A program made the translations under genes and the position numbers. From assembly GCA_016789405.1 (NCBI GenBank), contig JAEUPQ010000032.1, positions 62,001-126,000 of the forward strand: a stretch of 64,000 bases of DNA. The letters are read 5' to 3'. This DNA comes from Lysobacteraceae bacterium (GTDB taxonomy: Bacteria > Pseudomonadota > Gammaproteobacteria > Xanthomonadales > Xanthomonadaceae). Below, piece after piece: positions 26,296 to 35,404 of the stretch. Each line of letters begins with the position of its first letter. Within the stretch, counting starts at the first letter, position 1. The notes under the pieces are model-generated. The model was given only the letters and a program-made list of their open reading frames with translations. It did no database searches and was not told the origin of the DNA.

Positions 26296-26973
26296 TCACT
26301 TCACGACGCGCAGGTGCGACGCCTTTCGCTTTTTCGGAGCAGGCTCGTCCTTCCTGCGTGCCGGACGCCGCCAATAGAGCACCATCAGGCAGCCTGCCAC
26401 GCCACCGGCCAAGTGACCGAAATGGGACTCGCCGGTCTTCAGCCCCGAGAATGCAAGCACGACCTGGATCGCCATGAAGATCAGCACCAGGGTCCGCGCC
26501 TTCATCATCACCGGCAACAGCAGCAACGACACCCGCCGATCCGGGAACAGCATGCCGTAGGCAACCAGCAAGCCGAAGATCGCACCGGACGCGCCAACGA
26601 CGGTATTGATTTCACCTGTCTGCGACAGGACGAGAGTGTTGATGAGCGCATGGAAGAACCCGGCGAAGACCATGCACACCGCATAGAACACCATGAAGCG
26701 GCGGCGCCCCCACGTCCATTCCAGCTCAGCGCCGAACATGGCCAGGCAGATCAGGTTGAGGACGAGGTGCACCAGCGACTCGTGCTGGAAACCGTAGGAC
26801 AGCAACTGCCACGGCATGAACGACGTGATCGGTGACCACGGATCGGCATCCACCGCGATGGGCCACAGCCGAAGAGGCGCAAAGAAGACACGTGGCAGCA
26901 GCAACTGCAGCACGAACACCGCGATCAACGCGATCAACAGCGCCCGGGTGGCCGGGGGGAGCCTGGACAACAT
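26296..26973 (-). CDS. Rhomboid-family intramembrane serine protease
   Basis: 225 residues with six transmembrane helices. Catalytic serine in VVGASGAIFGLL (GxSG motif), catalytic His in SHFGHLAGGVAG of the last helix, and the HLVLNLICLAMFG block of helix 2 are all present, so it should be active. Rhomboids cut transmembrane substrates within the bilayer; the substrate is unknown. The C-terminal 25 residues are strongly basic (RRPARRKDEPAPKKRKASHL). It is divergent from the oxygenase gene at 27034. Confidence 0.93.
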   Translation of the reverse strand: MLSRLPPATRALLIALIAVFVLQLLLPRVFFAPLRLWPIAVDADPWSPITSFMPWQLLSYGFQHESLVHLVLNLICLAMFGAELEWTWGRRRFMVFYAVCMVFAGFFHALINTLVLSQTGEINTVVGASGAIFGLLVAYGMLFPDRRVSLLLLPVMMKARTLVLIFMAIQVVLAFSGLKTGESHFGHLAGGVAGCLMVLYWRRPARRKDEPAPKKRKASHLRVVK

Positions 26974-27033
26974 CCTTGATCCTGCGGGGGAGACGGGGGG
27001 ACGCTCGGCGAGCGTGCCGCCTATGATACCGGG

Positions 27034-27657
27034 ATGAGCTCGCTTCCCTTCCTGAACGCGGACGCATTCTCCGCCGACCCTTCGCGCCTCGCCGACGCCC
27101 TCCGCGACCGTGGCGCCTGCTGGATCGCGGACTGGCCGCCGCAACCGCTGCGTGACGCCCTCCGGGACGAGCTTCGGGCCCTCCAGGGCCGCGAGGGACT
27201 GGCGCCTGCGTCCGTGGGCCGCGCCGGCGCACGGGCCCGGCGCGACGACATCCGCGCCGACAGCACCTGCTGGCTCGATGATCCACGTTGCGGGGAGCCC
27301 GCACGCGATTTCCTGATGCATTTGGGCGAGGTCCGCACGATGCTCAATCGGACACTGTTCCTCGGCCTGCACAGCGTCGAAGCGCATTACGCGGCCTACC
27401 CGGCCGGGGGCGGATACGCACGCCATCGCGATCGATTCCGCGACAGCGATGCGCGCGTGGTCTCGTGGGTGACCTATCTCAATGCCGATTGGGGCAACGA
27501 CGACGGCGGCGCGCTGCGCATCTGGGAAGAGGACGGCAGCACCGTCGACCTGCCGCCCGTGGGCGGCAGCGTGTGCTTCCTGAGCGAACTCGAGCACGCC
27601 GTACTGCCGGCGCATCGCGAACGCCTGTCGATCGCCGGCTGGATGCGCCGCGACTGA
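27034..27657 (+). CDS. 2-oxoglutarate- and Fe(II)-dependent oxygenase
   Basis: 207 residues of the prolyl-4-hydroxylase-like group. The metal triad is visible: H-x-D in YARHRDRF and the distal His in SELEHAVLP, then the 2-oxoglutarate-binding Arg in RLSIAGWMRR. GYARHRDRF with SWVTYLNADW and DGGALRIW resembles the SM-20/PiuC-like proteins. Substrate is unknown. It stands alone between a divergent rhomboid gene and a convergent DUF1579 gene. Confidence 0.88.
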   Translation: MSSLPFLNADAFSADPSRLADALRDRGACWIADWPPQPLRDALRDELRALQGREGLAPASVGRAGARARRDDIRADSTCWLDDPRCGEPARDFLMHLGEVRTMLNRTLFLGLHSVEAHYAAYPAGGGYARHRDRFRDSDARVVSWVTYLNADWGNDDGGALRIWEEDGSTVDLPPVGGSVCFLSELEHAVLPAHRERLSIAGWMRRD

Positions 27658-27681
27658 GGTCAGGCGCAGGCCCCGGAGGGC

Positions 27682-28176
27682 TCAGCGAACCCGCACGTAG
27701 TTGACTTCCACTGCCCGGCCTTCCCGCCCGTCCGGCGCGATGTTGGTCATGACGATCACCAGGCGATCGTCGTCCGGTTGCTCGATTTCGGTCCGCCAGC
27801 CCCAGCGGGGTCCGGGCGGCGCCTGTCCGTCGCCGTAGCTGCCGAGGACTGAAAAGCGTTCCGCGACCGCCGTCTCGGGCGATGCCGAGAACATGATGGA
27901 ACTGCCGGTATGGAAGCTGTCGACCCAGGCGCACTCCCAGCGGCGCTCGTCGATGTGGTAGCCGTACATCGCGATGCCGGCGTAGCTGCGGCCATCGAAG
28001 TCCCAACTGTATTCATGGAGCAGGAAGCGCCCGCCCAGTATCGGCCGCAGCGAGCCGCGCTGCGAGGATTCGCCGGCCAGCATGTCCGGCTCGAACCACA
28101 ATCGATACGTCCCATCCCACTCCCCTGCCATCCGCGCCAGGTGCTGGTGCGGGCCGATGTCGTCCTGAACGCCCAT
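27682..28176 (-). CDS. DUF1579 family protein
   Basis: 164 residues, probably a beta-barrel related to the fatty-acid-binding or lipocalin folds. The conserved DUF1579 line is clear: H-x-x-L-x-x-MAGEWDGTYRLWFEP, then RGSLRPILGGRFLLHEY, and the HIDERRWECAWVDSFHTG block. No signal peptide, so cytosolic. Ligand unknown. It is divergent from the TonB-dependent receptor gene, with 271 bases between their start codons in which I see no further gene or riboswitch. Confidence 0.82.
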   Translation of the reverse strand: MGVQDDIGPHQHLARMAGEWDGTYRLWFEPDMLAGESSQRGSLRPILGGRFLLHEYSWDFDGRSYAGIAMYGYHIDERRWECAWVDSFHTGSSIMFSASPETAVAERFSVLGSYGDGQAPPGPRWGWRTEIEQPDDDRLVIVMTNIAPDGREGRAVEVNYVRVR

Positions 28177-28447
28177 CGCGTCCTCCCTCGATCCGGTTCG
28201 TCCCAGCCTACTGCAACTCCCGCCCCGGGGCAGCGCCCCCCTTCACCTGCGTATGGGGGCGGCCAGCCGGGTGGACATGCCTGATCGGCCCCGGAAGAGG
28301 GGTACAGGCCCGGGTCCGGACGCTAAAAAAATGTTATCAATGCGCCCGGATCGTCCTGTACGCACACGGCATCCGGGGCGCCATGGGGAGCGCCCCTCTG
28401 CGGAACACACATTTCAAGCACATTCACGGATCAGAATCGGAGGCTCC

Positions 28448-30970
28448 ATGTTCCAATCGAAGCAGTCCGCCCGACGCCCTCGCGTCGGCCCGGCCCCGCG
28501 CGCAATCGCGCTCGCCATCGCCCTGGCGCTGACCCTGCCGGCGTTCGCACAGGACGCACCGGCTGACGAATCGTCCTCGGGCGAACTCGACACCATCACC
28601 GTCCTCGGCAGCCGCGCCAAGAACCGCACCGCCGCCGATACCGCCGCGCCGGTCGATGTGATCGACAGCCAGCAGCTCGAGCGCACCGGCGCCCGCGAGC
28701 TGGGCCAGCTCCTGCAGATGCTGGAGCCGAGCTTCAACTTCTCGCGCACCACCATCAGCGACGGTACCGACATCCTCCGCCCGGCCACCCTGCGTGCGCT
28801 CGGCCCCGACCAGGTGCTGGTGCTGGTCAACGGCAAGCGCCGCCACCAGCAGGCGCTGGTGAACGTGCAGCAGACCATCGCCCGCGGCTCGGCCGGCACC
28901 GACATCAACGCCATCCCGGTCACCGCGATCCAGCGCATCGAAGTGCTGCGCGACGGCGCGGCGGCGCAGTACGGCTCCGACGCCATCGCGGGCGTCATCA
29001 ACGTCGTGCTGAAGAAGCAGACCAAGGAAACCCAGGTCTTCTTCGAAGCCGGCCAGACCCGCGAAGGCGACGGCACCGTGCTGCACGGCGGCCTGAACCA
29101 CGGCTTCGCGCTCGGCGACGACGGCTTCATCAACCTCAGTGTCGAGTACCGCGACCGCGAGGAAACCAACCGCGCCGGCAAGGACACGCTGCGCGTGAGC
29201 CCGCCGCGCGTGACCCAGCGCATCGGCGACGCCGACTCCACCGACGCCTACCTGTGGATGAACGGTGCGATCGGCGCCGGCAACGGCGAGTTGTACTGGT
29301 TCGGCGGCCTGTCGCGTCGCGAAGGCGACTCCTCGGGCTTCTTCCGCAGCGCCGGCGACGGCCGCACCGTGCCCGACCTCTATCCGAACGGCTTCCTGCC
29401 CAACCTCATCACCACCGTCGAGGACGGTTCGCTGGCCGTCGGCTACCGCGCCGCGTTCAACGACAACTGGGACTGGGACGTGTCGGTCAACCACGGCCGC
29501 AGCCGCTTCGGCTTCCACGAGCGCAACTCGGTCAACGTCAGCTGGTGGTACGAGCCGCTGAATCCGGCCGACCCGGCCGGCCCGCGCTACAACCAGTCGC
29601 CGACCTCGGCGGACACCGGCACGCTGGAATTCCAGCAGACCACGGTGAACTTCGACGTCCGCGGCAGCATCGACATCGGCGCGAGCGAGCCGCTGAGCCT
29701 GGCCACCGGCCTGGAATACCGTCGCGAGGATTATTCGATCGAAGCGGGCGATCCGGTGTCATACACCTACGGCCGCACGAACAATCCGGCGATCCAGATC
29801 TTCAACCAGAACGGCGGTTTCGCCGCGCCGGGCATCCAGGGTTTCCCGGGCTTCTCGCCGAACGAGGAAGTGGATGACGGCCGCAGCAACTACGCGCTGT
29901 ACGTCGACGCCGAAACCCGCTTCGGCGGCAAGTTCCTGCTCGGCGGCGCACTGCGTTACGAAGACTATTCGGACTTCGGCAACACCGTGACCGGCAAGCT
30001 GTCGATGCGCTGGGATGTCACCGATACCTTCGCGCTCCGCGGCACGGTGGCGTCGGGCTTCCGCGCACCGGGCGTGCAGCAGCTGTTCTACAGCCAGCGC
30101 TCGACCAACATCGACCCCACGACGGGCCTGCTCGCCGACACCCTCACCGCGCGCCAGAACAGCGCCGTCACCCGCGCCTTCGGCATCCAGCCGCTGAAGG
30201 AAGAAGAATCGTTCAGCAGGACGGTCGGCTTCTCGTGGCGCCCCAGCGACAACTTCACGCTCACCGTGGATGCGTTCTGGATCGACATCGACGACCGCAT
30301 CATCTTCTCCAGCAACATCGCGCCCGAAGCCATCGGCACCAATGGCCTGCCCTGCACGCCGTCCAACAGCAACTGCCCGATCCGCGCGATCCTGGCGCCG
30401 TTCGGCGTGGCCCAGGCGCAGTTCTTCACCAATGCCATCGACACCGAGACCCGCGGCATCGACATCGTCGCCGAGTACAGCACCGAAGCCATCGGCGGCA
30501 CGCTCGACCTGACCGCGCTGCTGCACTGGAACAAGACCGAGGTCACCAGCCGTCGCTCGCAATCGTCGCTGCTCTCGCCGACGCAGCTGTTCGACGACAG
30601 CCAGGTCACGCTGATCGAGGAAGGCCAGCCGGGTGCCCACCACGTCCTGCAGGCGGTGTGGAGCCGCGGCTTCTTCGACGGCACGCTGCGCGCGAACTAT
30701 TACGGTTCGGTCGCAGGCGAAGGCTTCACCCCGGGCTACAAGCAGACCTGGGACGGCGCCACGCTGTTCGACTTCGCACTGGGCTTCCAGGTGGGCGAGA
30801 AGGTCCGCCTGACACTGGGCAGCAACAACTTCCTCGACACGTATCCGGACAAGTGGGACGAGAACCAGGCGTTCCCGTTCCCGCAGCTGGGCTTCACCTA
30901 TGGCTGGGAAACGCTGCCGTTCGGCATCAACGGCGCGTACTACTACGCCAAGATCGACTGGAAGTTCTGA
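28448..30970 (+). CDS. TonB-dependent outer membrane receptor
   Basis: 840 residues. Signal peptide to about residue 35 (ALALTLPAFAQ). The TonB-box region ITVLGSRAKNR lies at 50-60, then the plug domain (APVDVIDSQQLERTGARELGQLLQ, VLVNGKRRHQQALVN, AAAQYGSDAIAGVINVVLKK) and a 22-strand barrel to the end. The C-terminal residue is Phe, the signal for the outer-membrane assembly machinery. It belongs to the group with long N-termini used for sugars, siderophores or peptides; the ligand is not predictable. It opens the locus with the vWA lipoprotein and sigma-factor genes, whose products share its V-x-G-S-R segment. The start at 28448 gives a standard signal peptide. Confidence 0.95.
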   Translation: MFQSKQSARRPRVGPAPRAIALAIALALTLPAFAQDAPADESSSGELDTITVLGSRAKNRTAADTAAPVDVIDSQQLERTGARELGQLLQMLEPSFNFSRTTISDGTDILRPATLRALGPDQVLVLVNGKRRHQQALVNVQQTIARGSAGTDINAIPVTAIQRIEVLRDGAAAQYGSDAIAGVINVVLKKQTKETQVFFEAGQTREGDGTVLHGGLNHGFALGDDGFINLSVEYRDREETNRAGKDTLRVSPPRVTQRIGDADSTDAYLWMNGAIGAGNGELYWFGGLSRREGDSSGFFRSAGDGRTVPDLYPNGFLPNLITTVEDGSLAVGYRAAFNDNWDWDVSVNHGRSRFGFHERNSVNVSWWYEPLNPADPAGPRYNQSPTSADTGTLEFQQTTVNFDVRGSIDIGASEPLSLATGLEYRREDYSIEAGDPVSYTYGRTNNPAIQIFNQNGGFAAPGIQGFPGFSPNEEVDDGRSNYALYVDAETRFGGKFLLGGALRYEDYSDFGNTVTGKLSMRWDVTDTFALRGTVASGFRAPGVQQLFYSQRSTNIDPTTGLLADTLTARQNSAVTRAFGIQPLKEEESFSRTVGFSWRPSDNFTLTVDAFWIDIDDRIIFSSNIAPEAIGTNGLPCTPSNSNCPIRAILAPFGVAQAQFFTNAIDTETRGIDIVAEYSTEAIGGTLDLTALLHWNKTEVTSRRSQSSLLSPTQLFDDSQVTLIEEGQPGAHHVLQAVWSRGFFDGTLRANYYGSVAGEGFTPGYKQTWDGATLFDFALGFQVGEKVRLTLGSNNFLDTYPDKWDENQAFPFPQLGFTYGWETLPFGINGAYYYAKIDWKF

Positions 30971-31123
30971 TTCCGGAATCGGAGCACCATCGATGCACGG
31001 GGACGGGCGGCGCAAGCCGCCCGTTCTCTTTGGGGGCCAAGCCCTGCCGCGAGCACGCGACCGACGGCAACCCCGCCCCGCGACATGGCCCGTTCGACCG
31101 TGTGCCCACCACGGAGACCGCCC

Positions 31124-32926
31124 ATGAACCGCCTCGCCCGTCCGACGCCTCGACTGCTTGCCGCAGCCATCCTCGCCACGCTCGCGCTGTCCGCCTGCGG
31201 CGGGCGCCAGGTCTCCGAAGCGGCCCCCGTCGAAACCCGTGCCGGCCAGCCCGGGCGACAGAGCGAAGAAGCCAAGCGGGTCGTCGCCGACCGCGAAGCC
31301 GACGCGGCGCTCGACAGCGTCGTCGTCACCGGTTCGCGCATCCAACGCGAAGACTTCAGCGGAAATGCGGCGCCCGTCGCCTCGATCGCCCCCGCGTCCC
31401 CGCCGCCCCCTCCTCCGCCGGCCGTGATGGCCATGCGCAGCAGGACGATGGCGCCGATGATCCAGGCCCCGGTCGAAGCGGCCAACACCGAGCACTACGC
31501 GTCGCGCGACGACAACCCGGTCAAGCGCACGAGCGAGGAACCGGTTTCCACTTTCTCGATCGATGTCGACACCGGCAGCTACAGCAACGTGCGCCGCATG
31601 TTGCGCAACGGGACGCGTCCACCGGCCGACGCGGTGCGCGCCGAGGAGATGATCAATTACTTCGACCATGGCCACCCGGCGCCGACGTCGCTGGCGACGC
31701 CGTTCCGCGTCACCACCGAACTCGCCGCCGCGCCATGGAACGGCAAGCGCCAGTTGCTGATGGTCGGCATCAAGGGCTACGACGTGCCGAAGGCCGAGTT
31801 GCCGCCTGCCAACCTGGTGTTCCTGATCGACACCTCCGGTTCGATGAATTCCGAGGACAAGCTGCCGCTGCTCAAGCGTTCGTTCGCGCAGCTCGTCGAA
31901 CAGTTGCGGCCTCAGGATCGCGTGAGCATGGTCGTCTATGCGGGCTCGGCCGGCGTGGTTCTTGAACCCACGCCGGGCAGCGAGAAGGACACCATCCTCG
32001 CCGCACTCGACCGGTTGCAGGCAGGCGGCAGCACCAACGGCGGCCAGGGCATCCAGCTTGCCTATGCGATGGCGAAACAGGCGTACATGAAGAACGGCGT
32101 GAACCGCGTGATCCTTGCCACCGATGGTGATTTCAACGTCGGCGTGACCAACCGCGAGACACTGGAGACGCTGGTCGGCGACCAGCGCAAGCACGGCATC
32201 GCTCTGACCACGCTCGGCTTCGGCACCGGCAACTACAACGATGCGATGGCCGAACGGCTGGCGGATGTCGGCGACGGCAACCATGCCTACATCGACACGC
32301 TGCAGGAAGCGCGCAAGGTACTGGTGCAGGAAATGCAGTCGACGCTGCTGACCATCGCCAAGGACGTGAAGATCCAGATCGAATTCAATCCGGCGGTGGT
32401 CGCCGAATACCGCCTGATCGGCTACGAGAACCGCATGCTGCGCAGTGAAGACTTCGCCAATGATCGCGTCGACGCCGGCGACATCGGCGCAGGCCACGAA
32501 GTCACCGCGCTGTACGAACTCACCCTGGTCGGTTCAGATGCTGCCCGCCTGCCCGCGCTGCGCTACGGCGACGCCCCGGCAGCGAAGACCACGGCAGTCG
32601 CTGGCGAGTTGGGCCATCTGCGCCTGCGCTACAAGCGTCCGGGCGAGAACGACAGCCGGCTGATCCAGCGGCCGATGTCGCAGCGCGACCTGCGCGCGAC
32701 GCCCAGTCCCGCGCTTCGCTTCGCCGCGACCGTCGCTGCCTACGCGGACGCCTTGCGCGGCGGCAAGAACATCGATGGCTGGAGCTGGGACGACATCGCG
32801 CGCAGCGCGCGCCAGAGCGTGGGCGACGACCCGTGGGCATTGCGCCGCGAGTTCGTCGAACTGGTGGATGCCGCACGGCGCGTCACTGCCGGCGACACGC
32901 CGCAGATCGGCATGATCGCGGACTGA
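31124..32926 (+). CDS. von Willebrand factor A lipoprotein (YfbK/DUF3520 type)
   Basis: 600 residues. Start at 31124 gives a signal peptide with lipobox LSAC (lipidated Cys25). Residues 63-88 (LDSVVVTGSRIQREDFSG then NAAPVASI) look like the N-terminus of a TonB receptor plug, followed by a polyproline run at 93-99. The YfbK N-terminal domain is at about 140-200, the vWA domain starts at 231 with an intact metal site D236-T-S-G-S, and a DUF3520-like tail (RYKRPGENDSRL, then SPALRFAATVAAYADALRGGKN) ends the protein. It faces the periplasm or cell surface and may act as a metal-dependent adhesion or scaffolding protein. The sigma-factor gene starts 143 bases downstream. Confidence 0.9.
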   Translation: MNRLARPTPRLLAAAILATLALSACGGRQVSEAAPVETRAGQPGRQSEEAKRVVADREADAALDSVVVTGSRIQREDFSGNAAPVASIAPASPPPPPPPAVMAMRSRTMAPMIQAPVEAANTEHYASRDDNPVKRTSEEPVSTFSIDVDTGSYSNVRRMLRNGTRPPADAVRAEEMINYFDHGHPAPTSLATPFRVTTELAAAPWNGKRQLLMVGIKGYDVPKAELPPANLVFLIDTSGSMNSEDKLPLLKRSFAQLVEQLRPQDRVSMVVYAGSAGVVLEPTPGSEKDTILAALDRLQAGGSTNGGQGIQLAYAMAKQAYMKNGVNRVILATDGDFNVGVTNRETLETLVGDQRKHGIALTTLGFGTGNYNDAMAERLADVGDGNHAYIDTLQEARKVLVQEMQSTLLTIAKDVKIQIEFNPAVVAEYRLIGYENRMLRSEDFANDRVDAGDIGAGHEVTALYELTLVGSDAARLPALRYGDAPAAKTTAVAGELGHLRLRYKRPGENDSRLIQRPMSQRDLRATPSPALRFAATVAAYADALRGGKNIDGWSWDDIARSARQSVGDDPWALRREFVELVDAARRVTAGDTPQIGMIAD

Positions 32927-33069
32927 CGCCCGCGCCCCCGACGACCGCCGACATGTCCGCCGTACTCGCTCCCCTGGCGCTCGCGCCCCGTCACCGTCGC
33001 CCTCGACGCGACGGGGCCTGCGTCACGAGCGGCTTCACGAATGGCCCGGCAGCCCTTAACCTGACCGGC

Positions 33070-33630
33070 ATGAACGATGTCGGGGTCGAAATCAGCGACG
33101 AACAGCTCATGCTCGCGTATGGCGCGGGCGACGTCGCCGCCTTCGAACAGCTCTACCAGCGACATCGCGGCAAGCTCTACCGGTTCCTGGCGCGCCAGTT
33201 GCACGGCAACGGCGCACTGGCCGACGAGATGTTCCAGGACGTCTGGCAACGCGTGGTGTCGGCGCGGCAGAGCTGGAAGCCGGAAGCGCTGTTCACGACC
33301 TGGCTGTACCGCATCGCGCACAACCGCCTGGCCGACCACTGGCGGGCGCTGCAGCACCGGCCGCCGGCCCCGGACGATGCCGACGAACGCACCGAACGCG
33401 TGCCCGACCAGGACACCCCGGAACGGCACTTGTCGGAGTTCGAGGAAAGGCGAAGGCTTCACCTCGCACTGGAAGAATTGCCGGCGGAACAGCGGGAAGT
33501 CGTCCTGCTCCGCCTCGAACAGGACCTGAGTCTGGAGGAAATCGGCGAAGTGACCGGCGTCGGCCGGGAAACGGTGAAATCGCGGTTGCGCTACGCGATG
33601 GACAAACTGCGCGCGAGACTGAACCCATGA
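33070..33630 (+). CDS. ECF-type RNA polymerase sigma factor
   Basis: 186 residues. Region 2 is AFEQLYQRHRGKLYRFLARQL with ADEMFQDVWQRV and FTTWLYRIAHNRLADHWR; region 4 is ALEELPAEQREVVLLRLEQ then SLEEIGEVTGVGRETVKSRLRYAMDKLRARL. The start at 33070 (MNDVGVEISDEQLMLAYGAGD) is the usual ECF start. It overlaps the next gene by four bases (ATGA), the standard sigma/anti-sigma coupling. Target genes are unknown; the neighbouring receptor and vWA genes are candidates. Confidence 0.95.
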   Translation: MNDVGVEISDEQLMLAYGAGDVAAFEQLYQRHRGKLYRFLARQLHGNGALADEMFQDVWQRVVSARQSWKPEALFTTWLYRIAHNRLADHWRALQHRPPAPDDADERTERVPDQDTPERHLSEFEERRRLHLALEELPAEQREVVLLRLEQDLSLEEIGEVTGVGRETVKSRLRYAMDKLRARLNP

Positions 33631-34760
33631 ACCGCCCGAGCGAACCCTTCAACGCGGAAGAACGCGACCTTGCCGAGCGCCTCGCGCGCCTGGGCGGTCC
33701 GCGCGAGCCCGCGCCTGCGCTCGACGCGAAGATCCTGGCGATGGCGCGCGCTGCGGTCACCGAGTCTGCTTCCGATCCGATCACCGACGCCTCGGCCGTG
33801 CCTGCCATCGCGGCGGCGATCGAAGAAGCCGCGCCGATCGACGCGAACGACCCCAAGGTCACGCCGATCAAGCCGCGTCCGCGCAAGCCGACGGCGCGCT
33901 GGCCTCTGGGCCTGAGCCTGGCCGCCTCACTGGTGCTGGCGGCCGGCATCGGCTGGAAACTGCACGACAACGGCGCCGGTATCGGCGAAGGCGCCGCCGA
34001 GTCGGCCGTCGTCGCCGCTGACAGCGAAGAAGCGACCCAACTCATCATGGTCGAGCCGCCGCTGCAGCGTGAGCCGCCGCCCCCGCCGCCCCCGCCGATG
34101 GAAGCGCCGGTGATGGCCGATGCGACGGTCGCCCCCGCCGCACCGCCGGCACCTGCCGCCAAGGCGGCACGCACCAGGGCCCCAGAACAGAACCCGGTCT
34201 ATTCCGCCGAAATCGCGGCGGACGCCGCGGCACCGCCTGCGCCGGTTCCAGCCCCGGTGGCCGCAGCGGAACCGGTCGCCCAGGCCAGGGAAGAAGCCGA
34301 ACAGGACAGCCTCGACCGCATCGACGTCAGCGGCTCGCGCATCCGTCGCGCCGACCGCGAAGTGGGCGCAGCCGAATTCACCCGCCGCGAACAGGAAGCG
34401 AAACGGCGGCAGGCCGCGAGCGAGCGAGCCGCAGGCGTGTCGGCCCCGTTCGCTCCGCCTCCACCGCCCGCGCCCGCACCGCCACCTGCGGCTTCGGCAC
34501 GCGGGAACAACGGCTTCGTCGGCGGCGCCAGCGCTACGCGCGACGTCCCCAAGGCGACGAGCGATTACGACGACCGCCCACCGGTTTCGGCCGATTCGCC
34601 CGAGTTCCGCCAGGCCTGGCTGCAGCGCATCCGCGAACTCCTGGCCAAGGGCGAACAGTCCTGGGCGCGGGAAAGCCTGCGCGAGTTCAAGCGTCGCTAT
34701 CCGGATGCGGAACTGCCGGAAGACCTCAAACCGCTGGCGGCGACGCTGACCACGCCCTGA
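33627..34760 (+). CDS. Single-pass membrane protein, putative anti-sigma factor with TonB-receptor-like motif
   Basis: 377 residues, translationally coupled to the sigma factor. The cytoplasmic N-terminus (1-90) starts with AEERDLAERLARLGGPREP, where an anti-sigma domain would be, but it lacks the HxxxCxxC zinc motif. One transmembrane helix lies at 92-110. The periplasmic part has polyproline (150-157), then LDRIDVSGSRIRRADREVG at 229-247, again like a TonB receptor plug start, more proline-rich sequence, and a helical end (PEFRQAWLQRIRELLAKGEQSWARE). Anti-sigma function is inferred from position and topology. It is not a known FecR. Confidence 0.7.
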   Translation: MNRPSEPFNAEERDLAERLARLGGPREPAPALDAKILAMARAAVTESASDPITDASAVPAIAAAIEEAAPIDANDPKVTPIKPRPRKPTARWPLGLSLAASLVLAAGIGWKLHDNGAGIGEGAAESAVVAADSEEATQLIMVEPPLQREPPPPPPPPMEAPVMADATVAPAAPPAPAAKAARTRAPEQNPVYSAEIAADAAAPPAPVPAPVAAAEPVAQAREEAEQDSLDRIDVSGSRIRRADREVGAAEFTRREQEAKRRQAASERAAGVSAPFAPPPPPAPAPPPAASARGNNGFVGGASATRDVPKATSDYDDRPPVSADSPEFRQAWLQRIRELLAKGEQSWARESLREFKRRYPDAELPEDLKPLAATLTTP

Positions 34761-34761
34761 G

Positions 34762-35361
34762 ATGCCACTCGACACCTTGTCCGGGCCGGCCTCGCATCTG
34801 CTGGAGGTCAAGCACAGCCGCTTCCTCGCCCAGGCCGTGCCCGCGACATCGGCCGAGCAGGCGCAGGGCACGCTGACGACACTGGGCGACCCGGACGCCA
34901 CCCACAACTGCTGGGCATGGCGGGTCGGCGCCCAATACCGTTCCAGCGACGACGGCGAGCCGGCCGGTACCGCAGGTCGACCGATCCTCGCGGCGATCGA
35001 CGGCCAGGGCTGCGACCAGGTGCTGGTCGTGGTCACGCGCTGGTACGGCGGCATCAAGCTCGGCGCGGGCGGCCTGGTCCGTGCCTACGGCGGCGCAGCG
35101 GCGGAATGCCTTCGCCGAGCCGGACGCCGGCCCCTGATCTCGCTGTCGGACTTCGACATCGCCTGCCCCTTTCCCGATCTCGGCGCCGTGCACGCGGTAC
35201 TCAATGCAATCGATGCATCCCGGCTGGACGAGCGATTCGATGCCGAGGGCGCTCGGCTTCGCGTGCGCCTGCCCACCGAGCGCGCGGAGACGCTGGCGCT
35301 TCGTCTCCGCGATGCCACGCGCGACCGCGCGCGCCTGTCCCCGGCGCAGCCATCCGCGTAG
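34762..35361 (+). CDS. yigZ: YigZ/IMPACT family protein
   Basis: 199 residues. The N-terminal UPF0029 (IMPACT) domain is clear: SRFLAQAVPATSAEQAQ, ATHNCWAWRVG, DGEPAGTAGRPIL and VVVTRWYGGIKLGAGGLVRAYG. A short DUF1949-like C-terminal domain follows. The E. coli homologue is of uncertain role; the eukaryotic relative modulates Gcn2. It begins one base after the stop of the preceding gene. Confidence 0.93.
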   Translation: MPLDTLSGPASHLLEVKHSRFLAQAVPATSAEQAQGTLTTLGDPDATHNCWAWRVGAQYRSSDDGEPAGTAGRPILAAIDGQGCDQVLVVVTRWYGGIKLGAGGLVRAYGGAAAECLRRAGRRPLISLSDFDIACPFPDLGAVHAVLNAIDASRLDERFDAEGARLRVRLPTERAETLALRLRDATRDRARLSPAQPSA

Positions 35362-35404
35362 CATCGTGGGGATCACCCTCCTGCCCTGCACCGGAGAATC
35401 CAAC

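Noticed and set aside
28177..28447. Possible cobalamin or other riboswitch ahead of the TonB receptor
   Set aside because: GC-rich blocks looked suggestive, but the conserved B12-box bases and a closing terminator or sequester hairpin are missing.
29759..32497. A 912-codon frame on the minus strand opposite the TonB receptor and vWA genes
   Set aside because: It is the mirror of high-GC coding sequence on the plus strand; the plus-strand products are full-length known families with signal peptides, while the antisense product has no domain and is rich in Arg, Gly, Ala and Val.
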